A stretch of 64,000 nucleotides of DNA from Verrucosispora sioxanthis (GCF_010560025.1 NZ_SAIY01000004.1:372001-436000), one strand, 5' to 3'; positions 15,515 through 24,988 are shown, counted from the stretch's first letter. The notes: a model not told the origin generated them from the letters alone. Program-made: numbers and translations.

Positions 15515-17065
15515 GTGGGCGATTTGTCCGACAAGTCGATTCCGGTTACTGGGATCGGCGTCCGGCTGAGCGGCGGGCGACTGCGCTCGGTGCCGGTGTG
15601 GCTGGTGCCGGCGACGGTCACCCTGCTGGCGACGCTTGCCGGCCTGGACGCCGCCCAGCCGTGGCGCGACGAGTTGGCGACCTGGAGTGCGGCGACCCGA
15701 GGTCTGAGCGGCCTGTTCCGCCTGGCCGGCACCATCGACGCCGCCACCGGCCCCTACTACCTGCTCGTGCACGCCTGGCTGGCGGTGGCCGGCGACTCGG
15801 TGGCCGCCCTGCGCCTGCCCTCCGCCCTGGCCATGGCCGCGACCGCCGGGCTGACGGCGGTACTCGGACACCGGCTGTGGGACGCCCGCGTCGGCACCCT
15901 CGCCGGCCTGCTGTTCGCGGTGCTCCCCGGCACCTCCCGGTACGGCCAGGAGGCGCGGCCGTACGCCCTGGCCGGCGCGCTCGCGGTGCTGAGCACGCTG
16001 CTGCTGGTCGACGCGCTGCGCCGGCCCAGCCGGTGGCGCTGGGCCGGCTACGCGGCAGCGACCACCGCCCTCGGGCTCACGCACCTGGTGGCCCTCACCC
16101 TGCTCGCCGCCCACGCGGTCGCCGTGCTGACCGCGACCAGGGCGGTCCGGGCCGACGGCGGACCCGGTGGCCGGGGTGACAGGTCGAGCGACGGTGGGCA
16201 GCGGCGGCCGCCAGTACCGGGCCGGGTGGTCCGGTGGTGGTTCGCCGCCCTGGTGCCGGTGGCCACGGCGGTGGTGCCGCTGGCCCTGATCGCCCGGGGC
16301 CAGCGGGCCCGGCAGCTCGACTGGGTGGACGCCGCCCGACCCGGCGACCTGGCCGCGCTGGCCGGCGGGGTGACGCAGAGCAGTGTGGTCGGCGGCGTGC
16401 TGCTCGGACTCGCCGCGCTCGGCGCGGCTCGGGCGGGCCGCCGGGGGCTGCTGCCGGTGAGCTGCGTCCTGGCGCCGGTGCTGCTGCTCTTTCTCGCCGG
16501 ACTGGTCGTCCCCCTCTGGGTGCCCCGCTATCTGGTCTTCGTGGTGCCCTTCGGCTGCCTGCTGGCCGGCGCGGCGCTGGCCTCCGCCCGGCTGCCCGCC
16601 GCGCTCGCGGTGGTGGCCCTGACCGGCCTGCTCGGCCTGCCCGACCAGGCCGCGCTGCGCCGTACCCACGAGTGGCCACGCAGCGCGACCGTGGACTACC
16701 GGGCGGTGGCCGAGATCGTCGGGAGCGGTCGGCGGCCCGGTGACGCGGTGGTCTACTCACCCCGCGACAGCTGGCTCTTTCTCGACCTCGGCCTGCGCTA
16801 TCACCTCGGCGGCCGGACCCCGCAGGACGCGCTGCTGGTCGAGGGGCAGGAACGTCGGGGTGACCTGTGGGCCGCCGAGTGCGACCGGCCGACGGAGTGC
16901 CTGGCCGAGGTCGACCGGGTCTGGCTGGTGCTGGCCGGACGACGATCCGAGCCACTGGCTGCCGTGCCCGGCGTCAAGGGCGACGCGCTCCGGGACCGCT
17001 TCGCGGTGGCCCGGGTGTGGCCACACTCCGGCATCACGCTCGCGCTGCTGACCCGACGCGGCTGA
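15515..17065 (+). CDS. Polytopic GT39-like membrane glycosyltransferase
   Basis: 516 aa from GTG 15515. The N-terminal half carries the periplasmic loop signature of the ArnT/PMT superfamily: LDAAQPWRDELATWSAATRGL, with the acidic Asp-Glu after the first helix, then RLPSALAMAA and RYGQEARPYAL. About nine to ten hydrophobic helices follow, then a soluble C-terminal domain. It would transfer sugars from a polyprenyl-phosphate donor at the outer face of the membrane; the acceptor is unknown. It diverges from the sulfur operon. Upstream in-frame codons overlap the leader peptide region and lack support. Confidence 0.85.
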   Translation: MGDLSDKSIPVTGIGVRLSGGRLRSVPVWLVPATVTLLATLAGLDAAQPWRDELATWSAATRGLSGLFRLAGTIDAATGPYYLLVHAWLAVAGDSVAALRLPSALAMAATAGLTAVLGHRLWDARVGTLAGLLFAVLPGTSRYGQEARPYALAGALAVLSTLLLVDALRRPSRWRWAGYAAATTALGLTHLVALTLLAAHAVAVLTATRAVRADGGPGGRGDRSSDGGQRRPPVPGRVVRWWFAALVPVATAVVPLALIARGQRARQLDWVDAARPGDLAALAGGVTQSSVVGGVLLGLAALGAARAGRRGLLPVSCVLAPVLLLFLAGLVVPLWVPRYLVFVVPFGCLLAGAALASARLPAALAVVALTGLLGLPDQAALRRTHEWPRSATVDYRAVAEIVGSGRRPGDAVVYSPRDSWLFLDLGLRYHLGGRTPQDALLVEGQERRGDLWAAECDRPTECLAEVDRVWLVLAGRRSEPLAAVPGVKGDALRDRFAVARVWPHSGITLALLTRRG

Positions 17066-17132
17066 CCGTCGGCTCGTCCTTCCCCGACAGGGAACGCACC
17101 GGAACCGGAACTGTCGGAGCACGGGCAGGAGG

Positions 17133-18680
17133 TCAACCGCCGCCGCGGCCCTCGGGGGCGCTGCGGGCCAACGGGAGGGCCAGGAACGCCTCGGTGCCAC
17201 CGTCGGCACCGGGACGCAACTCGATGGTGCCGCGCAGTTCCCCGGTGACCAGCGCCCGGACGATCTGCAAGCCGAGCTTGGCGCCGCCCTCGGCGTCGAA
17301 TCCCGCCGGCAGGCCCCGGCCGTTGTCCGTCACGGTGACGTTGAGCATCCGGCGGAGCCGGTGCGCCGAGACCACCACCTCGGCCTTCGGCGGCCCGGCG
17401 GGCACCGGCGCGTCGTCATCGGCCGGCGGGAAGCCGTGTTCGACGGCGTTGAGCAGCAGCTCGTTGAGCACCATCACCAGCGAGGTGGCGATCTCGGCCG
17501 GCAGCACGCCGAAGGTGCCGGTACGACGCATCGCGACGGTCACCTCGGTCGCCGCCACCTCGGTCGCCGCGTTGGCCACCCGGTCGACGATGCCGTCGAA
17601 CTCCACCGCCTCGTCGCTGGACATGGCGAGCGTCTCGTGCACCAGCGCGATCGACGCCACCCGGCGTACCGACTCCTCCAGGGCCACCCGCGCCTCCGGC
17701 ATGGCCACCCGGCGGGCCTGGAGGCGCAGCAGCGCCGCCACCGTCTGCAGGTTGTTCTTCACCCGGTGGTGGATCTCCCGGATGGTGGCGTCCTTGGTGA
17801 TCAGCGCGCGGTCGCGTCGGCGTACCTCGGTGATGTCGCGGACCAGCACCAGCGCGCCGATCGGCACGCCGGCGGGCATCAGCGGCAGGGCCCGGGTGAG
17901 CATGGTCGCCCCACGCGCGTCGATCTCCCGGCGGGGCGGCGCCTCGCCGCGCAGCGCGGCGAGGATGCCGTTGGCGGCGTCGGTGCCGTCCAGGGGATCG
18001 CCGGCCAGCCGCCGGTGCAGCACCGCGAGATCCTCGCCGACCAGGAGTGAGGCGTGACCCAGGCGCCGGTACGCCGACTGCGCGTTGGGGCTGGCGTAGG
18101 TGACCTTGCCGCCGGCGTCCAGCCGCACCAGCCCGTCACCGACCCGAGGCGCCGAGGTGGTCTCGCCCGGGTGCCGGGGCGGTGGGAAGGTGCCGTCGGC
18201 GATCATCTGTGCCAGGTCGTCGGCGGTGGTCAGGTAGTTGAGCTCCAACTGGCTGGGGGTACGCGCGGTGGAGAGGTTGGTGTCCCGGCCCACCACGGCG
18301 ATCACCTCGCCGGACTCGCCGTCGGCCGTGCGCAGCCGGACCGGGATCGCCTCGTGCCGGGCGGGCACGTCGCCGTACCAGACCGGATCACCCTCCCGCC
18401 AGATGCGCCCCTGCCCGTAGGCGACCTCCAGGTGCGCCACCTCCGGACCACCGACGATCCGTCCCACCTGATCGTCCTGGTACGCGGTGGGCGCGGTGGT
18501 CGGGCGCACCTGGGCCACGCAGAGGAAGCTGCCCTCACCGTCGACCGGAACCCAGAGCAGCAGGTCGGCGAAGGAGAGGTCGGACAGCAACTGCCAGTCA
18601 CCGGCGATGCGGTGCAGGTGGTCGATGTCGACCCGGCGCAGGCGGGTGTGCTCCTCGGCGAGATCGCGCAGCGTTGACAC
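17133..18680 (-). CDS. pdtaS: Sensor histidine kinase, PdtaS-like (HisKA_2)
   Basis: 515 aa from GTG 18680. The N-terminal GAF-like domain (about 20-160) is followed by a PAS-like domain (about 180-290), then the HisKA_2 dimerisation helix with phosphoacceptor in IREIHHRVKNNLQTVAALLRLQ (about 304-325). The HATPase has N-box LNELLLNAVEHGF and G-box TDNGRGLP. This is the cytosolic PdtaS type, whose known partner PdtaR is an ANTAR RNA-binding antiterminator encoded elsewhere. The position beside whiB1 is shared with mycobacteria (Rv3219/Rv3220c). The input signal cannot be read from sequence. Confidence 0.9.
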   Translation of the reverse strand: MSTLRDLAEEHTRLRRVDIDHLHRIAGDWQLLSDLSFADLLLWVPVDGEGSFLCVAQVRPTTAPTAYQDDQVGRIVGGPEVAHLEVAYGQGRIWREGDPVWYGDVPARHEAIPVRLRTADGESGEVIAVVGRDTNLSTARTPSQLELNYLTTADDLAQMIADGTFPPPRHPGETTSAPRVGDGLVRLDAGGKVTYASPNAQSAYRRLGHASLLVGEDLAVLHRRLAGDPLDGTDAANGILAALRGEAPPRREIDARGATMLTRALPLMPAGVPIGALVLVRDITEVRRRDRALITKDATIREIHHRVKNNLQTVAALLRLQARRVAMPEARVALEESVRRVASIALVHETLAMSSDEAVEFDGIVDRVANAATEVAATEVTVAMRRTGTFGVLPAEIATSLVMVLNELLLNAVEHGFPPADDDAPVPAGPPKAEVVVSAHRLRRMLNVTVTDNGRGLPAGFDAEGGAKLGLQIVRALVTGELRGTIELRPGADGGTEAFLALPLARSAPEGRGGG

Positions 18681-18705
18681 GCCGACCAGCGTGCCACGCC
18701 GACCG

Positions 18706-19758
18706 TCACATCGTCGCGGTGACCTTCTTCAACCCGCGCGGCGCGTCCGGATCCTCCCCCCGGGTGAGGGCGAGCGCCAGGGCCAGCCGCTGCAACGGCA
18801 GAATGTCCAGTAGCGGGGCGTACCGCTCGTCGACCTCGGGCACCGCGAGGCGGGTCGCTCCGTCGATCGCGGCGGAGCCGACCACCACCACGTCGGCGCG
18901 GCGCTCACCGAGCCGGGGCAGCACCTCGCCCATCGACCGTCCGCCCGGTCCCGAGCCGACCACCGCCAGCACCGGCACGTCCGGGTCGGTCATGGCCAAC
19001 GGGCCGTGCAGCAGGTCGGCGCCGGAGAACGCCAGCGCCGGCAGGTACGACGTCTCCATCAGCTTCAGCGCCGCCTCCCGGGCGGTCGGGTACGCGTACC
19101 CCCGGCCGGTGGTGACGATCTGGGCGGCGAAGCGGTAGCGCGGCGCGAGTTGTGCCGCGACCGGGTCGGTGAGGGTACGGGCGGCCAACTCAGGCAGGTC
19201 GGCCAGCGCCCGGCGCTCCTCGGCGGGCAGCGCGCCGTCACCGGCCCGGATCCCCTCCACCAGCATCAGCAGGGCGAGCAGCTCGGCCGTGTAGGTCTTG
19301 GTGGCGGCCACCGCCCGCTCGTGCCCGGCCGCGATGTCGATGGCGAGTTCCGCGGTGGTCGCCAACGGGGAGTCCGGTGCGTTGGTGACGGCCAGGGTGA
19401 GGGCACCGGAGTCGCGGGCGGCCCGGAGCACCTCCGTCAGGTCGGGGGATCCGCCGCTCTGGCTGACCCCGACCACCAGGGCGTCGGAGAGGTCCGGCCG
19501 GGCACCGAAGAGGGTGACCGCGCTCGGCGAGGCCAGGCCGGCAGGCAGGCCGAGGCGGATCTCACTGAGATAGGCGCCGTACAGCGCGGCGTGGTCCGAG
19601 GTGCCCCGTGCGGTGAACACCACATGCCGGGGGCGACGCTCGGCGATGGCCGCGGCCACCCGGGCGATGGGGGTGGCGTGCTCGGTGGAGAGCAATCGCT
19701 CGTAACCGGCCGGCTGCTCGTCGATGTCGGCGGCCATGCCGCTGCCTGGGCGCGTCAC
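18706..19758 (-). CDS. SIS-domain amino-sugar phosphate isomerase/deaminase
   Basis: 350 aa from GTG 19758, chosen because GGAGGGG lies six bases upstream. Two SIS domains are visible: one around VVFTARGTSDHAALYG and VVGVSQSGGSPD (about 45-110), one around IVTTGRGYAYPTAREAALKLMET (about 210-235). This is the GlmS C-domain-like architecture without the glutaminase, as in AgaS/NagB-II and FrlB-like enzymes. It probably acts on glucosamine- or galactosamine-6-phosphate. The upstream region carries repeated TGAGCA motifs that look like an operator. Confidence 0.85.
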   Translation of the reverse strand: MTRPGSGMAADIDEQPAGYERLLSTEHATPIARVAAAIAERRPRHVVFTARGTSDHAALYGAYLSEIRLGLPAGLASPSAVTLFGARPDLSDALVVGVSQSGGSPDLTEVLRAARDSGALTLAVTNAPDSPLATTAELAIDIAAGHERAVAATKTYTAELLALLMLVEGIRAGDGALPAEERRALADLPELAARTLTDPVAAQLAPRYRFAAQIVTTGRGYAYPTAREAALKLMETSYLPALAFSGADLLHGPLAMTDPDVPVLAVVGSGPGGRSMGEVLPRLGERRADVVVVGSAAIDGATRLAVPEVDERYAPLLDILPLQRLALALALTRGEDPDAPRGLKKVTATM

Positions 19759-19789
19759 GAAAACCCCTCCCCTGCGCGATATCCGCGCG

Positions 19790-19850
19790 ATTGCTGCTCA
19801 GTCTTGCATCTTTGATCCGATCTGAGCAATCAAATGAGCAGTAGTGCGCA
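19790..19850. promoter_or_regulatory. Putative operator cluster upstream of the SIS gene
   Basis: AT-richer intergenic stretch with nested symmetry. TGCTCAG (19795-19801) is inverted as CTGAGCA (19822-19828), and TGAGCA occurs again in direct orientation near 19835. TTTGAT (19811-19816) is inverted as ATCAAA (19829-19834). Such spaced palindromes suit a dimeric or tetrameric sugar-responsive repressor. It could also serve the divergent TPR gene that starts at 19932. Confidence 0.5.
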
Positions 19851-19931
19851 GTGGATCACCAAAACTGGGGTTCGTCACCTACGCTGACCCGACCTCACCG
19901 CGCAGCCGGGACCAACGAGTGAGAGGACCAC

Positions 19932-21616
19932 GTGGCCGAGGGAACGGACGACCGGGCGCTGCCGGCGACGGAGGAACTGATCCTGGCCCGGCGGGCCCTG
20001 GATTCCGGCGAGCTGACGCATGCCGCCGACCACGTCGCGGCGGCGCTGGCCCGGGCACCGACGCTGCCCGAGGTGCACGAGACCCTCGCCCGGCTGGCCG
20101 CCGCCAGCGGCGACGGCGGGATCGGCCTGTTCCCGTTGCAGCACCACACCTTCGTCGGTGCCGTGGTCGCCCGGGCACATCTGCTCGCCGCGGCCGGCCG
20201 ACCGGCCGAGGGCCTCGATCTGCTGGTCGCAGCCACCGCCCACGCACCGGGGGCGGACTGGGCGGGCGTGCCCTGGGTGACCTCGCCAGAGCTGGCCGAG
20301 CGTCTCGGACCCGAGCAGGCCGCCCGGGTGCTGATGCAGGTCTGCGCCGCCGTGCCCGACCCGGTCGCGCCACCGAACCGGGCCGCCCTGTCGCCGTACC
20401 TGACGCTCGCCCGCAACGCGATCACCGTCCACCCGGAGCACGCGCTGCTGCTGGGCACGGCGTCCGCGCTGGCCCGGCGGGTGGAGGAGGTGCCGCTCGC
20501 GGTCCGCTGGGCCAGCCGGGAGTACGGGCGGCGCCGTCGAAGATGGGCGAGGTGTGGCTCGGGTACGCGCTACGCAGCGCCGGCCGGACCCGGGAGGCGC
20601 TCGCCGCGTTGCGCCGCGCCGTCGAGCACGACCCGGACGACCTCGCGGTGTACGCCGACATCGCCGGCACCCTGGCCGACCACGGCCGGCTCGACGAGGC
20701 GCTCAGGTGGATCGAGCGCGCCCTGGCCCGCAACCCGTCCTTCGACTGTGCGGTGCACACGGCACACCGCCTGCGATTCCAACGCGATGGTGAGGTGCGG
20801 CACCTGGTGGCGCTGGCGGATTTCGTCCGCGACCACCCGGACGACTCGCACGAACACGGCGACCTGGCCGAATGCTGCCGTGGCCGTCCCTGGCTGGGGC
20901 AGGTGACGCCGGCACCACCGGCAACCGGGACCGCCGCAACGGTCGGGCGACCCGGCACCGGGCCCGCCGACGGGTCGGAGCCGACGGTGGCGGCGCGTCT
21001 AACGTCGCCGCCGTCGGCGGAGGCCGCCCGCCGCCTGCGCCAGCTCGCCCACCCCGCCTGGCCGCACCCACCGGCGGCCTACGACGCGGCGGTCGGCCTG
21101 GCCACGCTCGACCTGGCCGACCTGCTCGGCCTGCTGGCCCATCCGCCCGAGACACCGCAGACCGCGCTCGGGCGGGTGCTCGCCGGCCAGGACCCGGCGC
21201 TGTGGTTGCGCTGCGTGCAGGTCTGGACCTGCCTCGGGCTGCTGCACCACCGCACCGACGAGCCGTGGCCCGATTCCACCCGGCGACGGGTGCTCGTGGA
21301 GCTGGCGCACGAGGTGCCGGAGGTCGCCGAGGCGGCCCTGTTCGCCCTGGTGACCGCCGCCTGGGTGGATCCGTCGGTCCGCACCGACGTGGCCGCACTG
21401 GTCACCGAGCGGCTGGCGGCGGTGGCCACGGCGGTTCGGCACCATCCGGTGCCCACCGCGGCCTCGCTGGCACACCTGGCGCTGGCCACGCCGGACCTCG
21501 ATCCGGAGACCATCGCCACCGCGCGGACGCTGGCCGGCGTGACCGTCCGCAAGCGGCGTGGCGCCACGCGGGCCCTACGCGCCCTGCTACGCCGTCTGCT
21601 CCGTCGATCGGCGTGA
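19932..21616 (+). pseudogene. Tetratricopeptide-repeat protein, interrupted by a 1-base frameshift
   Basis: From GTG 19932 (GAGAGGACC ribosome site) the frame encodes TPR-like helices (LARRALDSGELTHAADHVAAAL, PTLPEVHETLARL) up to about residue 200. Then near 20520-20545 the coding frame moves by one: MGEVWLGYALRSAGRTREAL, LAVYADIAGTLADHGRLDEAL and the C-terminal LRQLAHPAWPHPPAAYD region continue to 21616. One missing base in the GGGCGGCGCCG segment explains the shift. If repaired, the product is about 560 aa. It is a scaffold-like cytoplasmic protein with no catalytic motif visible, and its partner is unknown. Confidence 0.8.
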
Positions 21617-21704
21617 CGAGTCCCGAGCGCCGTGACACCCCCGCCGGGGACGTCCGCCGCCGGAACGCGCCCTCCGGACGCGCCCCGGCGGTCCCTGGTC
21701 GCCG

Positions 21705-23291
21705 TCAGACGGCCGGTGCCCGGGCCAGCTCGGTCTCGGCCTGCTCCTGCCGACTCGCGTCCGACTCCGGCTCGTTGCTGGTGCGCAGCGGAATCTCCCG
21801 GATGAACCAGGCCAGCACCGGAACCACCGCGGCGAAGAGCACCGCCCAGAGGAACACGTGCGAGATCGCGTCGGCGAGCCCGCCGAGCACCACCTCGCGG
21901 GCCTGCGCCGGCAGTTCCCGCAACTGCTCGATGTTCATCGCCGCGCCGGCCTCGCCGCCACCGCTGAACGCGCCACCGGCGGCCGAACCAGCCAGCCGGT
22001 TGGCGAAGATGGCGCCGAACAGGGAGATCCCGAACGACCCGCCGATGGAGCGGAAGAAGGTGGCCGCGCCGCTGGCCGCCCCCAGGTCCTTCTGAGCGAC
22101 GCTGTTCTGCGCGATCAGCATGGAGGTCTGCATGAGGAAGCCCATGCCGGCACCGAGCACGAGCATGTAGAGCGACGAGGAGAATCTGCTGGTGTCCACC
22201 TCCAGCAGACTCAACAGGGCGAGCCCGGCGGTCATCACCACGCCGCCCACGATCGGGAAGATCCGGTACCGCCCGGTGCGGGTGATCGCCCGGCCGACGA
22301 CCAGCGAGACCAGCAGCATGCCGAACATCAACGGCAGCAGCAGCAGGCCGGAGTTGGTGGCCGAGGCACCCTGCACGGTCTGCTGGTACAGGGGCAGGAA
22401 GTTCATCGCGCCGAACATCGCGAAGCCGAGCAGGAAGCCGATCACCGAGATGAGGGCGAAGTTCCGGTTGGCGAAGAGCCGCAGTGGCAGGATCGGCTCA
22501 GGAACCCGCCGCTCGACGAACCCGAACACCACGAGCGCCGCGACAGCCAGTACGGCGAGGCCGAGGATCTGCGGGCTGACCCAGGCGTACTCGTTGCCAC
22601 CCCAGGTGGTGATCAGCACGATCCCGGTGATGCCGATCGACAGCAGGGCGGCACCGACCCAGTCGATGCGGTGCTCGGTGCGGTACTTGGGCAGGTGCAT
22701 GGTGGCGATCAGCAGCACCAGCGCCACACCACCCAGGGGCAGGTTGACGTAGAAGGCCCAGCGCCAGGAGAGGTGATCGGTGATGAAGCCGCCGACCAGC
22801 GGACCGGCGACCATCGCGATCGCCATGATCCCGGCGATCATGCCCTGGTAGCGGCCGCGCTCGCGGGGTGGCACCAGGTCGCCGATGATCGCCATGACAC
22901 CGACCATCAGGCCACCGGCGCCCAGACCCTGGACGGCCCGGAAGGCGATCAACTGGACCATGCCGTCGTCGGCGCCGCCGAGGAAGCCCGACCCGGCCAT
23001 ACCGCACAGCGCGGAACCGACCAGGAAGATCACCACGGCGGTGATGAAGACCGCCTTACGGCCGTAGAGGTCGCCGAGCTTGCCCCAGATCGGGGTGGAG
23101 ACGGTGGTGCCCAGCACGTACGCGGTCACCACCCAGGTGAAGTGGTTGAGCCCGCCGAATTCGCCCACGATGCGCGGCAACGCGGTGCTGACGATCATGT
23201 TGTCGAGCATCGCCAGCATCATGGCGATCATCAGACCGAAGAGCACGACCCGGACATTGGGTCGCACGGCGGTCTGGTTCTGCTGGGCCAT
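21705..23291 (-). CDS. DHA2-family MFS multidrug exporter
   Basis: Proton-driven efflux pump. 528 aa from ATG 23291 with a GGAGAG ribosome site. The first helix region MLAMLDNMIVSTALPRIVGEF carries the DHA2 motif D1; motif A (GKLGDLYGRK) and motif C-like GPLVGGFI are present; about 14 membrane helices fit the 14-TM EmrB/QacA class. The C-terminal tail is hydrophilic. It diverges from a TetR gene across a long palindrome, so it is almost certainly the regulated target. The substrates are unknown. Confidence 0.92.
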   Translation of the reverse strand: MAQQNQTAVRPNVRVVLFGLMIAMMLAMLDNMIVSTALPRIVGEFGGLNHFTWVVTAYVLGTTVSTPIWGKLGDLYGRKAVFITAVVIFLVGSALCGMAGSGFLGGADDGMVQLIAFRAVQGLGAGGLMVGVMAIIGDLVPPRERGRYQGMIAGIMAIAMVAGPLVGGFITDHLSWRWAFYVNLPLGGVALVLLIATMHLPKYRTEHRIDWVGAALLSIGITGIVLITTWGGNEYAWVSPQILGLAVLAVAALVVFGFVERRVPEPILPLRLFANRNFALISVIGFLLGFAMFGAMNFLPLYQQTVQGASATNSGLLLLPLMFGMLLVSLVVGRAITRTGRYRIFPIVGGVVMTAGLALLSLLEVDTSRFSSSLYMLVLGAGMGFLMQTSMLIAQNSVAQKDLGAASGAATFFRSIGGSFGISLFGAIFANRLAGSAAGGAFSGGGEAGAAMNIEQLRELPAQAREVVLGGLADAISHVFLWAVLFAAVVPVLAWFIREIPLRTSNEPESDASRQEQAETELARAPAV

Positions 23292-23324
23292 CGGTAAGCT
23301 CTCCCCCCGAGATGCGGCGCACTT

Positions 23325-23366
23325 ACTTGCCGCCCGGCTAGTTACCTTACTAGCCGGACGGTAAGT
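23325..23366. promoter_or_regulatory. TetR operator: 18-bp imperfect inverted repeat
   Basis: ACTTGCCGCCCGGCTAGT (23325-23342) faces ACTAGCCGGACGGTAAGT (23349-23366) across 6 bp, matching at 16 of 18 positions. It lies midway between the divergent exporter and TetR starts. It probably autoregulates both genes. Confidence 0.75.
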
Positions 23367-23405
23367 TGGACAGGCAACGACGGTCAACCGGATTGGCAGG
23401 TAGGG

Positions 23406-23984
23406 GTGAGTCAGAGCACAGGCGGCACCCGCGAGCGGATCAAGGCCGTGGCGCTGGAGCTCTTCACCGAGCAGGGCTACGAGGCGACGTCCCTGCGTGA
23501 GGTGGCCGAGCGGCTCGGGGTGACCAAGGCCGCGCTCTACTACCACTTCAAGAGCAAGGACGAGATCGTCTCCAGCGTGGTGGAGGACCGGCTGGAGCGG
23601 ATGGACGCGCTGATCGCCTGGGCCGAGAGTCAGCCGGCCACGCTGGCCACCCGCAGAGCCGTCATCGAGCGGTACGCCGACGCCATGTTCAGCGGCGAGC
23701 AGCCCTCGGTGATGCGGTTCTTCGAGCAGAACCAGACGGCGCTGAAGAGCCTGTCCGCCGGCCGGGAGCTGCGCGACCGGATGTTCCGGTTGGCCACCGC
23801 CCTCTGTCAGGGCGACGACTCCCCCGGCGCCCAGCTCCGTGCCGTGCTGGCCCTGTTCGCCGTGCACAGCAGCTGGTTCGCGGTACGCACACCGGACATC
23901 ACCGACACCGAGCGCAAGCAGGTGGCCCTGGAGGTCGCCGACGAGCTGCTCGCCGCGATCGCCGCGCCGCCCGCCCGGCCGTGA
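23406..23984 (+). CDS. TetR/AcrR-family repressor of the exporter
   Basis: 192 aa from GTG 23406. The N-terminal helix-turn-helix is canonical: TRERIKAVALELFTEQGYEATSLREVAERLGVTKAALYYHFKSKDEI (positions about 8-54). The C-terminal ligand domain is of typical length. The divergent arrangement and shared palindrome with the DHA2 exporter indicate drug-responsive derepression. Little space separates the start from a Shine-Dalgarno-like GGTAGGG, so translation could be leaderless or use this adjacent purine run. Confidence 0.92.
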   Translation: MSQSTGGTRERIKAVALELFTEQGYEATSLREVAERLGVTKAALYYHFKSKDEIVSSVVEDRLERMDALIAWAESQPATLATRRAVIERYADAMFSGEQPSVMRFFEQNQTALKSLSAGRELRDRMFRLATALCQGDDSPGAQLRAVLALFAVHSSWFAVRTPDITDTERKQVALEVADELLAAIAAPPARP

Positions 23985-23997
23985 GCCGCGACGTCGG

Positions 23998-24501
23998 CTA
24001 GCCGAGGGGCAGCCGCAGAGCGAGCAGGTCCACCCCGGGGAACGGGCTCCAGTCCCGGTCGGGCTGGCGGACGAAACCGCGCCGGCGGTAGAGGCGGTGC
24101 GCCGGCTCGGCGTGGCCGTCGCGTACGCAGATGGTCACCGCGGTGCAGCCCAGCTCGATCGCGCGCACCACGCACGCCTCGACGAGCGCCGCGCCGGCTC
24201 CCCGTCCCTGCGCGGTCGGGTCCACCGCCAGCATCCGGAACTCCGCCTCCCCCGGGGCGCACATCTCGGCGTACCGGGTGCCGGGCAGCACGAAGGTGAC
24301 CGAGCCGAGCAGGTGACCGTTCGCCGGGTCGACGGCCACCAGCACGTCACCGTGCTCCGCCCGGGCGGAGACGTCGGCCAGCACGTCGGCGTAGCCGGTC
24401 TCGCCCTTGAGCTGGCCGTCGGCCTCGTACGCCGCGACGGTGAGCCGGGCGACCCCGGCGTAGTCGGCCGGCTCGGCCGGACGGATCAGCGGGCCACTCA
24501 A
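23998..24501 (-). CDS. GNAT-family N-acetyltransferase
   Basis: 167 aa, starting with TTG 24501 that overlaps the stop of the upstream biotin-carrier gene (TTGA). It shows the acetyl-CoA site LAVDPTAQGRGAGAALVEACVVRA (motif A, R/Q-x-x-G-x-G/A) and the C-terminal LYRRRGFVR. The substrate is unknown. Translational coupling to a small biotinyl carrier is unusual but may reflect simple packing. Confidence 0.88.
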   Translation of the reverse strand: MSGPLIRPAEPADYAGVARLTVAAYEADGQLKGETGYADVLADVSARAEHGDVLVAVDPANGHLLGSVTFVLPGTRYAEMCAPGEAEFRMLAVDPTAQGRGAGAALVEACVVRAIELGCTAVTICVRDGHAEPAHRLYRRRGFVRQPDRDWSPFPGVDLLALRLPLG

Positions 24502-24713
24502 CCGATCACCGCGATCAGGTCACCGTCCTGCACCACGTCGCCCTCGTTGACCGCGAGCTGCTGCACCACGCCGTCGGACTCGGCGATCACGGGGATCTCC
24601 ATCTTCATCGACTCCAGGATCACCAGGGTGTCCCCCTCGGACACGGCGTCCCCGGCCGACGCGACGACCTTCCAGACGTTCGCCACCATCTCGGCGCGGA
24701 TCTCCTCGGCCAT
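24498..24713 (-). CDS. Small biotinyl/lipoyl carrier protein
   Basis: 71 aa, a complete single biotinyl domain. The biotin-accepting lysine sits in ESMKMEIPV, with the matching hairpin VVQQLAVNEGDVVQDGDLIAVIG at the C-terminus. It resembles the mycobacterial TB7.3 protein (Rv3221c), found next to the sigH/rshA region as here. It may serve as a carrier subunit for an acyl-CoA carboxylase encoded elsewhere. The ribosome site GAGGAAGGGG is strong. Confidence 0.9.
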   Translation of the reverse strand: MAEEIRAEMVANVWKVVASAGDAVSEGDTLVILESMKMEIPVIAESDGVVQQLAVNEGDVVQDGDLIAVIG

Positions 24714-24913
24714 CTCTGCGGCCCCTTCCTCGCGGCTCCTGCGACGTATCCAATCATGAGCGGACGGCCAGCGGGCGCGGAGCGGCCCCGGCAGCGGTCC
24801 GCCCGTACCGTCGGCACTAGCATCAACGGGTCAGACCCGACGTCGGCGAGGGCGACCGGCTCCGGTGACGGGGGTCGTCCGCAGCCCGATCCGGCCATCA
24901 CGAGGAGGTCACC

Positions 24914-24988
24914 ATGGCGAAGAAGGCCCGCAAGAAGAAGGCCCGCAAGAAGAGCGCCGCGAACCACGGCAAGCGCCCCAACTCCTGA
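24914..24988 (+). CDS. Ribosomal protein bL37 (24 aa)
   Basis: GAGGAGG precedes ATG 24914, which encodes a 24-residue, extremely basic peptide: MAKKARKKKARKKS then AANHGKRPNS, stop at 24986-24988. The C-terminal NHGKRPNS/A and Lys/Arg-rich start match the small actinobacterial 50S protein bL37, seen in mycobacterial ribosome structures. It is flanked downstream by a strong convergent terminator. Genes this short are easily missed by automatic callers. Confidence 0.85.
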   Translation: MAKKARKKKARKKSAANHGKRPNS

